From NCBI GenBank assembly GCA_003561595.1, contig PWWF01000290.1, positions 1 to 22,414 on the forward strand: a DNA stretch of 22,414 nt, read 5' to 3'. Shown piece by piece: positions 1 through 7,010 of this stretch. How positions within the stretch are numbered: position 1 is the stretch's first letter; each line of letters starts with the position of its first letter. The notes under the pieces are model-generated. The model searched no databases and was not told the DNA's origin. It saw nothing but the letters and a program-made list of their open reading frames with translations. The position numbers and the translations under genes are program-made. This stretch comes from Paracoccaceae bacterium. Its GTDB lineage: Bacteria > Pseudomonadota > Alphaproteobacteria > Rhodobacterales > Rhodobacteraceae.

Positions 1-311
1 CGCGGCTTTCGGCAGAGTTTCCCGCCCCTGTCCCTGCCGAGTTCCTGCCCGCGCTTTATCACGCCAGCCCCGACACGATGTTGCGCATTCTGCGCAACGC
101 ACAGGCGCGGACGGTCATGATGATCGGCCATAACCCCGGCATCGCGGGCTTTGCCGCCGAGCTTGTGGCGGCGCGCCCCGTGCATGAGGGGTTTGCCCGC
201 TACCCGACATGCGCGACGCTGGTGGTGGATTTCGCCGCGCCCGACTGGTCGGAACTGCAGCCCGGCACCGGCGTGGTTCAGGATTTCATCGTGCCGCGAG
301 AGTTGGAATGA
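1..311 (+). CDS. SixA-like phosphohistidine phosphatase, C-terminal part (5' end outside window)
   Basis: An open frame enters from the left edge (first full codon at position 3) and stops at TGA 309-311, giving about 102 C-terminal residues of a histidine-phosphatase-superfamily protein. The visible core is LYHASPDTMLRIL followed by MMIGHNPGIAGFA; the His in GHNPG is the second conserved active-site histidine of the superfamily. YPTCATLVVDF and the ending DFIVPREL match the C-terminus I recall for SixA-type proteins of Rhodobacteraceae. Family members remove phosphate from phosphohistidine on signalling proteins in the cytoplasm. The N-terminal RHG motif is not in the window. Its stop overlaps the start of cobC in an ATGA junction, so the two are probably translationally coupled. 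E. coli CobC (alpha-ribazole phosphatase) is in the same superfamily, but the motifs fit SixA better. Confidence 0.8.
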   Translation, partial: RLSAEFPAPVPAEFLPALYHASPDTMLRILRNAQARTVMMIGHNPGIAGFAAELVAARPVHEGFARYPTCATLVVDFAAPDWSELQPGTGVVQDFIVPRELE

Positions 312-1318
312 CAACCACGCGTCGCGACCACGGCGGCAATATCGACGCTGCGCGCGCCCGTTTCGGGGGCGAGGGGTGGATTGACCTCTCCACCGGTATC
401 AACCGCCAGCCCTATCCGGTCCCTGCGCTGCCCGTCCATGTCTGGACCGATCTGCCCACCGCATCGGCTCAGGTCGCGCTGATGGCGCAGGCCCGCGCGG
501 CGTTCGGTACATCGGCACCGGGGCTGGCCCTGCCCGGCGCGCAGGCCGCGATCCAGATGCTGCCGCGTCTGGGCGCGACCGGGCAGGCGCGGGTCATTGC
601 GCCGACCTATAACGAACACGCGGCCTGCCTGCGGGATGCAGGCTGGCAGGTGGACGAGATGGGCGACCTGCATTCACTGGCCGGGGCCGATCTGGCCGTG
701 GTGGTGAACCCCAACAACCCCGATGGCCGGCAATACGACCCGGCCGATCTGCACGCCCTGTCGCGTCAGGTCGGGCGGCTGATCGTGGATGAAAGCTTTT
801 GCGAGACGACACCCGCGCTGTCGCTTGCGGCACAGGCCGATGACCGGCTGGTCGTGCTGCGATCCCTGGGCAAGTTCTGGGGGCTGGCCGGGCTGCGACT
901 GGGCTTTGTCTTTGCCGGGGACGAAGTGACCGAGGCGTTGGCGCGCATGGCGGGGCCATGGCCTGTCAGCGGGGCGGCGCTGGAGTTGGGGCGCATTGCG
1001 CTGGCCGATACCGGATGGCGCGCGGACACGCTGGCGCGGTTGCAGCAAGAGGCCGCACAGATGGACGCCCTTGCCACGGCCATCGGCTGGCATCTGGTCG
1101 GCGGCACGGCGCTGTTTCGGACCTATCACACCCAAGATGCGCTGGCCGCGCAGGAGCGGCTGGCCCGCCACCGGATATGGAGCCGCGCTTTTCCCTATTC
1201 CGCCCACTGGCTGCGGCTGGGGCTGCCGGGCAATGCGGCGGAATGGGATCGCCTGTCAGCAGCGCTGCCCGACTGCGCGGGCGCGCGCCCCTCAGCCCAG
1301 CGCCATGCTGACGGCTGA
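308..1318 (+). CDS. cobC: threonine-phosphate decarboxylase, cobalamin biosynthesis (CobC/CobD type)
   Basis: A 336-residue PLP-dependent fold-type I aminotransferase-like protein. The family decarboxylates L-threonine O-3-phosphate to (R)-1-amino-2-propanol O-2-phosphate, the linker joined to adenosylcobyrate in B12 synthesis. Family signatures are [12 protein letters not shown] near residues 26-37, the PLP-ring region [11 protein letters not shown] (131-141), the PLP-pyridine Asp at D161 in VDESFCE, and the Schiff-base lysine K189 in [15 protein letters not shown]. The start is ATG 308, overlapping the upstream stop (ATGA); the same frame is open further upstream, but that would run through the SixA gene. 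Its last 27 bp overlap the 3' end of the convergent cobS, another B12 gene. The name cobC follows Pseudomonas/Rhodobacter usage; in Salmonella this activity is called CobD. Confidence 0.88.
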   Translation: MTTTRRDHGGNIDAARARFGGEGWIDLSTGINRQPYPVPALPVHVWTDLPTASAQVALMAQARAAFGTSAPGLALPGAQAAIQMLPRLGATGQARVIAPTYNEHAACLRDAGWQVDEMGDLHSLAGADLAVVVNPNNPDGRQYDPADLHALSRQVGRLIVDESFCETTPALSLAAQADDRLVVLRSLGKFWGLAGLRLGFVFAGDEVTEALARMAGPWPVSGAALELGRIALADTGWRADTLARLQQEAAQMDALATAIGWHLVGGTALFRTYHTQDALAAQERLARHRIWSRAFPYSAHWLRLGLPGNAAEWDRLSAALPDCAGARPSAQRHADG

Positions 1319-2278
1319 TTCCGGCAATTCCTCATCAAAGCAGCGCTGGTAGAACTCGGCCACGGTCTTGCGCTCCAGCTCATCGCATTTGTTCAGGAAG
1401 GACAGGCGGAACGCATAACCCACCGACCGGAAGATACGCGCATTCTCGGCCCAGTTGATGACTGTCCGGGGCGACATGACCGTGGACAGATCGCCATTCA
1501 TGAAGGCCGTGCGCGTCAGGTCCGCGACCGTGACCATCTGGCTGATCTCCTGCCGGCCCTTGGCAGTATTGTAGGCCGGGTTCTTGGCCAGAACGATGGC
1601 GGTTTCGGCATCATGGCTCAGGTAGTTCAGCGTGGCCACAAGCGACCAGCGGTCCATCTGCGCCTGGTTGATCTGCTGCACCCCGTGATAGAGGCCCGTG
1701 GTATCCCCCAGACCGACCGTGTTGGCCGTGGCGAACAGGCGGAAACTGGGATGCGGGGTGATGATTTCATTCTGGTCCAGCAGCGTCAGCTTGCCGTCAT
1801 GTTCCAGCACGCGCTGGATCACGAACATCACATCCGGGCGGCCCGCATCATATTCATCGAACACAATCGCCACCGGGTTGCGCAGCGCCCAGGGCAGAAT
1901 GCCTTCCTGAAACTCGGTCACCTGCACGCCGTCGCGCAGCTTGATCGCATCCTTGCCGATCATGTCGATCCGGCTGATATGGCTATCGAGATTGACGCGC
2001 ACGGCAGGCCAGTTCAGCCGCGCGGCGACCTGTTCGATATGGGTGGATTTGCCCGTGCCGTGATAGCCCTGGATCATCACGCGACGGTTATAGGCAAAGC
2101 CCGCCAGAATCGCGAGTGTGGTGTCGGGGTCGAACTTGTAGGTCGGGTCAATCGCGGGCACCCGGTCCGATGCTTCGGCAAAGCCCTTCACCTTCATGTC
2201 GGAATCGATGCCAAAGACATCGCGCACAAGGATGTCTTCGGTTGGTTTGTTCGCTGCCGTCATATCGTCGTCCCGCAT
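1292..2278 (-). CDS. cobS: cobaltochelatase subunit CobS (AAA+ ATPase)
   Basis: A 328-residue AAA+ ATPase subunit of the CobNST cobaltochelatase, which inserts Co2+ into hydrogenobyrinate a,c-diamide in the aerobic B12 pathway. Walker A is GYHGTGKS (71-78) and Walker B is VAIVFDEYD (136-144); a sensor-1-like stretch [11 protein letters not shown] follows. The sequence is very close to Rhodobacteraceae CobS along its length, including the ending [15 protein letters not shown] 2278 has AGGATGG just upstream; an in-frame ATG at 2263 (MTAANKP) is an alternative and matches the N-terminus of many homologues. The partner cobT is not adjacent; the gene upstream is a P450, 84 bp away. That gap holds a weak 6-bp inverted repeat (TGCGCC, 2292-2297 and 2304-2309). 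The 3' end overlaps cobC by 27 bp. Confidence 0.95.
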   Translation of the reverse strand: MRDDDMTAANKPTEDILVRDVFGIDSDMKVKGFAEASDRVPAIDPTYKFDPDTTLAILAGFAYNRRVMIQGYHGTGKSTHIEQVAARLNWPAVRVNLDSHISRIDMIGKDAIKLRDGVQVTEFQEGILPWALRNPVAIVFDEYDAGRPDVMFVIQRVLEHDGKLTLLDQNEIITPHPSFRLFATANTVGLGDTTGLYHGVQQINQAQMDRWSLVATLNYLSHDAETAIVLAKNPAYNTAKGRQEISQMVTVADLTRTAFMNGDLSTVMSPRTVINWAENARIFRSVGYAFRLSFLNKCDELERKTVAEFYQRCFDEELPESAVSMALG

Positions 2279-2362
2279 ATATCCATCCTGTTGCGCCTGT
2301 CAGGGCGCACACATTGCCCGCCCCATCTGGAACATATCCGCCTTGGGTGCAAGGGAAAGGGC

Positions 2363-3550
2363 CTAGTCTGGCGCCACCCACAGGGCCTCCAGCCCGTGGA
2401 AATGGAAAATATCGGCATAGACGGGCGGCGCTGTCAGCCGCAGGCGCGGCAACCGCTGGGTCAGCACGCCCAGCGCGCCGTGCAGCTCCAGCCGGGCAAG
2501 GGGCGCGCCAAGGCAGAAATGCAGCCCCGCGCCAAAGGCCAGATTCGGCTTGGCGATACGCGCAGGGTTGAACCCGTCGGGCTGATCCCAGTGGCGCGGG
2601 CAGCGATTTGCGGCGCCGAGCAGGCAGGCCAGTTGCGTGCCCTTGGGGATGATGCGACCCATGACGTCGATATCCTCGTAAGCCCAGCGTGTGAACAGAT
2701 GGAGCGGCGGGTCGTAACGCAGGCATTCCTCGATCAGCGCATCACTCGGCTGGGCCGGGTAATGGCCCGTCTGCAACAGCGTCTTGACCGCATTACCCAG
2801 CGAATGGACCGTCGCCTCATGCCCGGCATTCAAGAGCAGGATACAGGTCGAGATCATCTCATCGGTGGAGAGCTTCGCGCCATCTTCCTCGGCGGCGATC
2901 AGATGGGTGATCAGATCGTCGCGCGGGTCCGCGCGGCGCCGGTCGATATAGTCGCGCAGAAAGGCCACGAAATCATTGGTGGCGGCGACGGCAAGCTCTT
3001 CCTCCGCGCGGCTGCGCCCGGCGCGATACATGGCCACCATCGCATGTGACCAGCGCAGCAGGTCCGGCGCCATGGATTCGGGCACACCCAGCAACCGCGC
3101 AATGATGATGACCGGAAGCGGCTGGGCAAAGCGGTCGATCAGATCGAACGGGCCACCCGGCAGATCGTCGATCAGCCGATGGGCCAGCGCGTCAATCTCT
3201 GGCGCCAGCCCCGCGATCCGGCGCGAGGTGAAAGCCCGCAGCACCAGCCCGCGCAGACGGGTGTGGCGCGGGGGTTCCAGTTCCAGCATGGAATGCGCCT
3301 CGACCGCGTAGAAGGGGGCAAGATGCGCGGGGTGTTCCTGCGGCTCGGGCGGGGTGCGCCCGAAGCGGCGATCGCGCAGAATGGCATTCGCGCTGGCATG
3401 GCTGACAGCACAGGGCATGTTGTATTCGTGCCACCAGACCAGCGGACCCAGCGCGCGCATCCGGTCATAGGCGGCATAGGGATCTTGCACAAATCCTGCA
3501 TCGCGCAGGTTCTGGCCGAATTCAGGCAATGCAAGAGGATTGCTACTCAA
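2363..3550 (-). CDS. cytochrome P450
   Basis: A soluble bacterial class P450 of about 395 residues, a haem-thiolate monooxygenase needing separate redox partners; the substrate cannot be read from sequence. Numbered from the TTG start: I-helix motif AGHEAT (242-247), ExxR pair E275/R278 in EECLRYDPP, and the haem-ligand loop FGAGLHFCLG with C346. The usual I-helix Thr (the AGxxTT position) is Ala here (A246), followed by Thr, resembling the AGFEAS of P450eryF. I prefer TTG at 3550: it overlaps the upstream peptidase stop as TTGA and has GGTGG 7 nt before it. An ATG at 3583 would add 11 residues but lacks a clear ribosome-binding site and overlaps the peptidase by 37 nt. No ferredoxin or ferredoxin reductase gene is adjacent. 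Confidence 0.93.
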   Translation of the reverse strand: MSSNPLALPEFGQNLRDAGFVQDPYAAYDRMRALGPLVWWHEYNMPCAVSHASANAILRDRRFGRTPPEPQEHPAHLAPFYAVEAHSMLELEPPRHTRLRGLVLRAFTSRRIAGLAPEIDALAHRLIDDLPGGPFDLIDRFAQPLPVIIIARLLGVPESMAPDLLRWSHAMVAMYRAGRSRAEEELAVAATNDFVAFLRDYIDRRRADPRDDLITHLIAAEEDGAKLSTDEMISTCILLLNAGHEATVHSLGNAVKTLLQTGHYPAQPSDALIEECLRYDPPLHLFTRWAYEDIDVMGRIIPKGTQLACLLGAANRCPRHWDQPDGFNPARIAKPNLAFGAGLHFCLGAPLARLELHGALGVLTQRLPRLRLTAPPVYADIFHFHGLEALWVAPD

Positions 3551-4932
3551 GTTTTTGCCACCGCGTCCAGAATCCGCGCCCATGACCGGATGCCACGGTG
3601 AAAGCTGTCCAGGTCATACTTTTCATTTGGCGAGTGTATCTGGTCATCATCCTTGGCAAAGCCCACCAGCATCGAATCCATATCAAGGATGGATTTGAAA
3701 TAGCCCGCAATCGGGATCGACCCGCCAGAACCGACAAAGGCCGCCGGTTTGGGCCATTCCGCGCTCAGCGCCTGACGCGCGGCCTCGAACGCGGGGTGTG
3801 CGGTTTCCATGACCGATGCGGGCGAGGCGCCATGCTCGACAAACTCGACCGAGCAATCCGCGGGCACCCGCGCCCGCACAAAGTCGCGGAAGGCGTCGCG
3901 CAGCGCGTGGGGGTCCTGCTGGCCCACCAGCCGGAAACTGACCTTGGCTGATGCCCGCGCGGGCAGCACGGTCTTGAACCCCGCGCCGGTATAGCCCGAG
4001 ATCATGCCGTTGATCTCGCATGTCGGGCGCGCCCAGATCATCTCCAACGCGCTGCGCCCGGCCTCTCCGGCGGGGTGTTGCAGCCCGACCGCGCCCAGAA
4101 ACGCCTGCGGGTCGAACCCCAGCGCGTCCCATTGCGCGCGGATTTCATCGTCGATGTCAGCCACCCCATCGTAGAAGCCCGGCACCATGATGCGCCCCTG
4201 ATCGTCATGCAGATCGGCCAGAATACGCGCCAGCACGCGCGCCGGGTTCATGGCTGCACCGCCGAACATGCCCGAATGCAGGTCGCGATCCGGCCCCTGG
4301 ATGATGATCTCTTCGCCCAGCAGGCCGCGCAGCATGGTCGTGATCGCCGGTGTCTGCGCGTCAAACAGGCCTGTATCGCAGATCAGCGCCAGATCGGCGC
4401 GCAGCGCGTCGCGATTCGCCCTCAGATACGGCACCAGCGAGGGCGAGCCGCTTTCCTCTTCTCCTTCCAGACAGAAGGTCAGCTTGACCGGCAGGCTGCC
4501 ATGCACCGCAACCCAGGCGCGACAGGCTTCAACAAAGGTCATCAACTGCCCCTTGTCATCCGACGCGCCGCGCGCCCGGATCACTTTTCCGTTTGGCGTG
4601 TCCTGCAGTTCCGGCTCGAAGGGCGGGCGGTCCCACAGGTCCAGCGGATCCACCGGCTGCACGTCATAATGGCCGTAGAACAACAGATGCGGCCCGTAGT
4701 CTGATCCGCCTTGCGCGACGACCATCGGATGGCCCGCCGTCTCATCCGCGCGCGCAGAAAACCCAATGCTGTCAAGGTCCTGCACCAGCCAGTCCGCCGC
4801 GCGGGCGACATCGCCATCATGCGCCGGGTCGGTCGAGATGGAGGGGATGCGCAGGAAATCATACAGCCGATCAAGACTTTGGGGCAGGTCCTGATCTATC
4901 CGGGACAGAACAGCATCGAGATCGTGGGACAT
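3547..4932 (-). CDS. M20 family metallopeptidase (dipeptidase, CNDP/carnosinase-like)
   Basis: A 461-residue cytoplasmic di-zinc amidohydrolase/peptidase of the M20 family. Metal-site motifs appear in the usual order: FYGHYDVQP with H88 and D90, the bridging Asp in RGASDDKGQ (D125 or D126), the EGEEESGS loop with catalytic and metal-binding Glu (about 159-160), CDTG with D186, and a late His in HSPNEKY (H433). The inserted dimerisation domain (about 205-375) contains LHSGMFGG. Length and motifs fit the dipeptidase subgroup that includes carnosinases rather than DapE or ArgE. The ATG at 4932 has AAGGA about 8 nt upstream. No signal peptide is evident. The stop overlaps the TTG start of the P450, so the two genes are likely co-translated; whether they share a pathway is unknown. 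Confidence 0.92.
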   Translation of the reverse strand: MSHDLDAVLSRIDQDLPQSLDRLYDFLRIPSISTDPAHDGDVARAADWLVQDLDSIGFSARADETAGHPMVVAQGGSDYGPHLLFYGHYDVQPVDPLDLWDRPPFEPELQDTPNGKVIRARGASDDKGQLMTFVEACRAWVAVHGSLPVKLTFCLEGEEESGSPSLVPYLRANRDALRADLALICDTGLFDAQTPAITTMLRGLLGEEIIIQGPDRDLHSGMFGGAAMNPARVLARILADLHDDQGRIMVPGFYDGVADIDDEIRAQWDALGFDPQAFLGAVGLQHPAGEAGRSALEMIWARPTCEINGMISGYTGAGFKTVLPARASAKVSFRLVGQQDPHALRDAFRDFVRARVPADCSVEFVEHGASPASVMETAHPAFEAARQALSAEWPKPAAFVGSGGSIPIAGYFKSILDMDSMLVGFAKDDDQIHSPNEKYDLDSFHRGIRSWARILDAVAKT

Positions 4933-4990
4933 CTGGGGTTCCTTCTGACAATGACGGTCGCAACGTAACAGAGCGTTCCGGGCTGTCCAG

Positions 4991-5006
4991 AACTGTTGAA
5001 ACAGTT
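4991..5006. promoter_or_regulatory. interrupted palindrome in a divergent promoter region (candidate operator)
   Basis: AACTGTTGAAACAGTT has perfect 7-bp arms around a GA centre. It sits in the 111-bp gap between the divergent M20 peptidase and the small exported protein, 38 bp before the latter's ATG and next to an AT-rich stretch (TTATAA) that could be a -10 element. The size and placement suit a dimeric repressor, but no known regulator is implied. Confidence 0.4.
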
Positions 5007-5043
5007 ATAAACACAACAAATGCTTACGAATCCGGAGGTTCAC

Positions 5044-5433
5044 ATGCTCAGAACAGTCATCCCCGCGCTTGCGCTGGCCGGCGCTGCCAATGTTGCAGCG
5101 GCGCAGGAGGTCGAGCAATACGACCTGCAGGATGCCAGTGTCTCGGTCATCCTGCACCCGTTCCTGACTGCGGATGAGGCAGCTATCCTGCGCACCGTCG
5201 GCCAAAGCCCCGAAGCGCTGGAGCTGTTCGTGCCCGAGACCGGCCGATATGCCGCGCTTGCCGTGGCGCCGGATGAGGGCTTCGTCCGCGATGGCATCCC
5301 GGTCGAATCGGCCGTGGCAATCGGCGATCTGCCCGATCTGGAAGAAGCGCGCGCCGCCGCGCTGGAAGGGTGCAATGCCGTCCGCAATGGCGGCGAGGAA
5401 TGCGCCATCGTGCTGGAAGTGACACCGCAATGA
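5044..5433 (+). CDS. small exported protein with a cysteine pair, upstream of hemA (function unknown)
   Basis: A 129-residue protein with a classic signal peptide: MLRTVIPALALAGAANVAAAQ, cleavage likely after AAAQ or AAA, then an acidic mature domain. Two cysteines near the C-terminus (in EGCNAV and EECAIV, 12 residues apart) could form a disulfide in the periplasm. The start is ATG 5044, chosen because GGAGG lies 5 nt upstream and because it begins the signal peptide; an in-frame ATG at 5020 would put eight extra residues in front of it. I do not recognise a named domain. As I recall, small proteins in this position in Rhodobacteraceae are sometimes labelled 5-aminolevulinate synthase only because they sit next to hemA; nothing here suggests that activity. 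It is separated from hemA by 235 bp. Confidence 0.85.
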   Translation: MLRTVIPALALAGAANVAAAQEVEQYDLQDASVSVILHPFLTADEAAILRTVGQSPEALELFVPETGRYAALAVAPDEGFVRDGIPVESAVAIGDLPDLEEARAAALEGCNAVRNGGEECAIVLEVTPQ

Positions 5434-5485
5434 CGCGCTCTGGGCGGGGCAGGGCAGTCGCGACCTCGGCTCTCATGATCGGCCA

Positions 5486-5508
5486 GATCGCGACACGCAG
5501 TCGCGGTC
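5486..5508 (+). terminator. GC-rich hairpin after the small exported protein (possible terminator)
   Basis: GATCGCGAC (5486-5494) pairs with GTCGCGGTC (5500-5508) around an ACGCA loop, with one G-U wobble. It lies 52 nt after the stop codon of the exported protein and ahead of the hemA promoter region. There is no T-run, so intrinsic termination is uncertain. Confidence 0.35.
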
Positions 5509-5537
5509 ACTATCCAGAGATATTCAAAATACAGGAT

Positions 5538-5551
5538 TTGATCTAAGTCAT
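5538..5551 (+). promoter_or_regulatory. FNR/FnrL-like binding box upstream of hemA
   Basis: TTGATCTAAGTCAT matches the FNR/FnrL consensus TTGA-N6-TCAA at seven of eight conserved bases. FnrL control of hemA is established in Rhodobacter sphaeroides. Its centre lies about 124 nt before the hemA start. If it acts as a class II site (centre at -41.5), transcription would begin near 5586 and the -10 element would be near TAAGAC (5575-5580), which is a weak match. The motif is seen; its function here is inferred. Confidence 0.6.
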
Positions 5552-5597
5552 GTCCAGAGGTTTTGCTGTCTGGGTAAGACTAAGGAATAGGCACTGT

Positions 5598-5635
5598 GTG
5601 ATTGCCCTGTCGGGCGGAACCGTTTAACCAATCAC
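5598..5635 (+). promoter_or_regulatory. potential stem-loop in the hemA leader
   Basis: GTGATTG (5598-5604) and CAATCAC (5629-5635) are perfect complements. Between them GCCC (5604-5607) and GGGC (5612-5615) can form an inner hairpin with a TGTC loop; one base is shared between the two stems. The structure ends 21 nt before the ribosome-binding site of hemA, so it would lie in the 5' leader if transcription starts near 5586. No known riboswitch is recognised. Confidence 0.3.
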
Positions 5636-5668
5636 GGACTCACCCAGCTGGTTGGCGAGGAGAAGGTC

Positions 5669-6892
5669 TTGGACTACGCTGCTGCACTTGATGTTGCCCT
5701 GAATCGTTTGCACGACGAAGGGCGCTACCGGACGTTCATCGATATCGAGCGTCGCAAGAACCATTTTCCGCGCGCAGTCTGGACCCGTCCTGACGGGCAG
5801 CAGCAGGATATCGTGGTCTGGTGCGGCAACGACTATCTGGGCATGGGCCAGAACCCTGCGGTTCTGGATGCGATGCACGAAGCGCTTGATTCGACAGGCG
5901 CCGGATCGGGCGGCACGCGCAACATTTCCGGCACCACGGTCTATCACCGACGGCTGGAGGCCACGCTGGCCGATCTGCACCAGAAAGAGGCCGCGCTGAT
6001 CTTTACCTCGGCCTATATCGCCAATGATGCCACGCTTTCGACCCTGCCCAAGCTGTTTCCCGGTCTGATCATCTATTCCGACGCGCTGAACCATGCCTCG
6101 ATGATTGAAGGGGTGCGCCGCAATGGCGGGGCCAAGCGCATCTTCCGCCACAACGATGTCGCCCATCTGCGCGAACTGATCGAAGCCGATGATCCCGCCG
6201 CGCCCAAGCTGATCGCCTTTGAATCGATCTATTCGATGGATGGCGATTTCGGCCCGATCAAGGAAATCTGCGACCTGGCCGACGAGTTCGGCGCGCTGAC
6301 CTATATCGATGAGGTCCACGCCGTCGGCATGTACGGCCCGCGTGGCGCGGGCGTGGCCGAACGTGACGGGCTGATGGACCGGATCGACATCATCAACGGC
6401 ACGCTGGCCAAGGCTTATGGCGTGATGGGCGGCTATATCGCGGCATCTGCCAAGATGTGCGACGCCGTGCGGTCCTATGCGCCCGGCTTCATTTTCACGA
6501 CCTCGCTGCCGCCTGCGGTTGCCGCCGGTGCCGCCGCATCTGTCGAACATCTGAAAACCGCGCAGCATCTGCGCGACAAGCAGCAGGAACATGCCAGCAT
6601 CCTGAAATTGCGCCTGCGCGGGCTGGGCCTGCCGATCATCGATCATGGCAGCCATATCGTCCCGGTGCATGTGGGCGATCCGGTGCATTGCAAGCTGATT
6701 TCCGACATGTTGCTGGAACGTCATGGCATTTATGTGCAGCCGATCAACTTCCCCACAGTGCCGCGCGGCACTGAACGGCTGAGGTTCACGCCCTCGCCCG
6801 TGCATAATTCGCGGATGATTGCTGATCTGGTGCGCGCCATGGATGGACTATGGTCGCATTGTGCGCTAAATCGCGCCGAAATATCGGCATAG
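5669..6892 (+). CDS. hemA: 5-aminolevulinate synthase
   Basis: A 407-residue PLP enzyme of the alpha-oxoamine synthase family. It condenses glycine with succinyl-CoA to 5-aminolevulinate, the first step of haem, bacteriochlorophyll and corrin synthesis in alphaproteobacteria (Shemin pathway). The sequence is near-colinear with Rhodobacter HemA, from MDYxxALDxALNRLH to HCALNRAE. The PLP lysine is K248 in [10 protein letters not shown]142 (LNHAS) and D214 (YIDEVH) are the expected PLP contacts. The residue before the lysine is Ala where R. sphaeroides HemA has Gly (GTLGKA), a variant I believe occurs in relatives. The start codon is TTG 5669, supported by GAGGAGAAGG directly upstream and by the alignable N-terminus. 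An FNR-like box and a possible leader stem-loop precede it, suggesting oxygen-dependent control. Its product also feeds the B12 pathway served by cobC and cobS. Confidence 0.97.
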   Translation: MDYAAALDVALNRLHDEGRYRTFIDIERRKNHFPRAVWTRPDGQQQDIVVWCGNDYLGMGQNPAVLDAMHEALDSTGAGSGGTRNISGTTVYHRRLEATLADLHQKEAALIFTSAYIANDATLSTLPKLFPGLIIYSDALNHASMIEGVRRNGGAKRIFRHNDVAHLRELIEADDPAAPKLIAFESIYSMDGDFGPIKEICDLADEFGALTYIDEVHAVGMYGPRGAGVAERDGLMDRIDIINGTLAKAYGVMGGYIAASAKMCDAVRSYAPGFIFTTSLPPAVAAGAAASVEHLKTAQHLRDKQQEHASILKLRLRGLGLPIIDHGSHIVPVHVGDPVHCKLISDMLLERHGIYVQPINFPTVPRGTERLRFTPSPVHNSRMIADLVRAMDGLWSHCALNRAEISA

Positions 6893-7010
6893 CGTCGGTT
6901 ACCGCTTCATTTTCACAAAAATATCGCTACTGTGTGAACAGGCTGCCACGCGGGCGAACCGCGGTCAGACCTAAAAGGCGGGAAAACTTCGGCGGTATCG
7001 GGGGCGGGCA

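Noticed and set aside
1..311. Left-edge phosphatase as alpha-ribazole phosphatase (E. coli-type CobC) because it abuts a B12 gene
   Set aside because: The visible GHNPG, YPTCAT and VPREL features fit SixA better; superfamily membership and adjacency alone do not show a B12 role.
1613..3049. 478-residue plus-strand open frame spanning cobS and the P450
   Set aside because: It crosses two clear minus-strand genes and the gap between them; its His/Arg/Gln-rich sequence is a mirror-frame artefact.
5044..5433. Small protein as a 5-aminolevulinate synthase fragment
   Set aside because: It has a signal peptide, no PLP motifs and no similarity to the full-length HemA encoded just downstream.
5624..6805. 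393-residue minus-strand open frame opposite hemA
   Set aside because: It mirrors a very strongly conserved enzyme and has no domain of its own.
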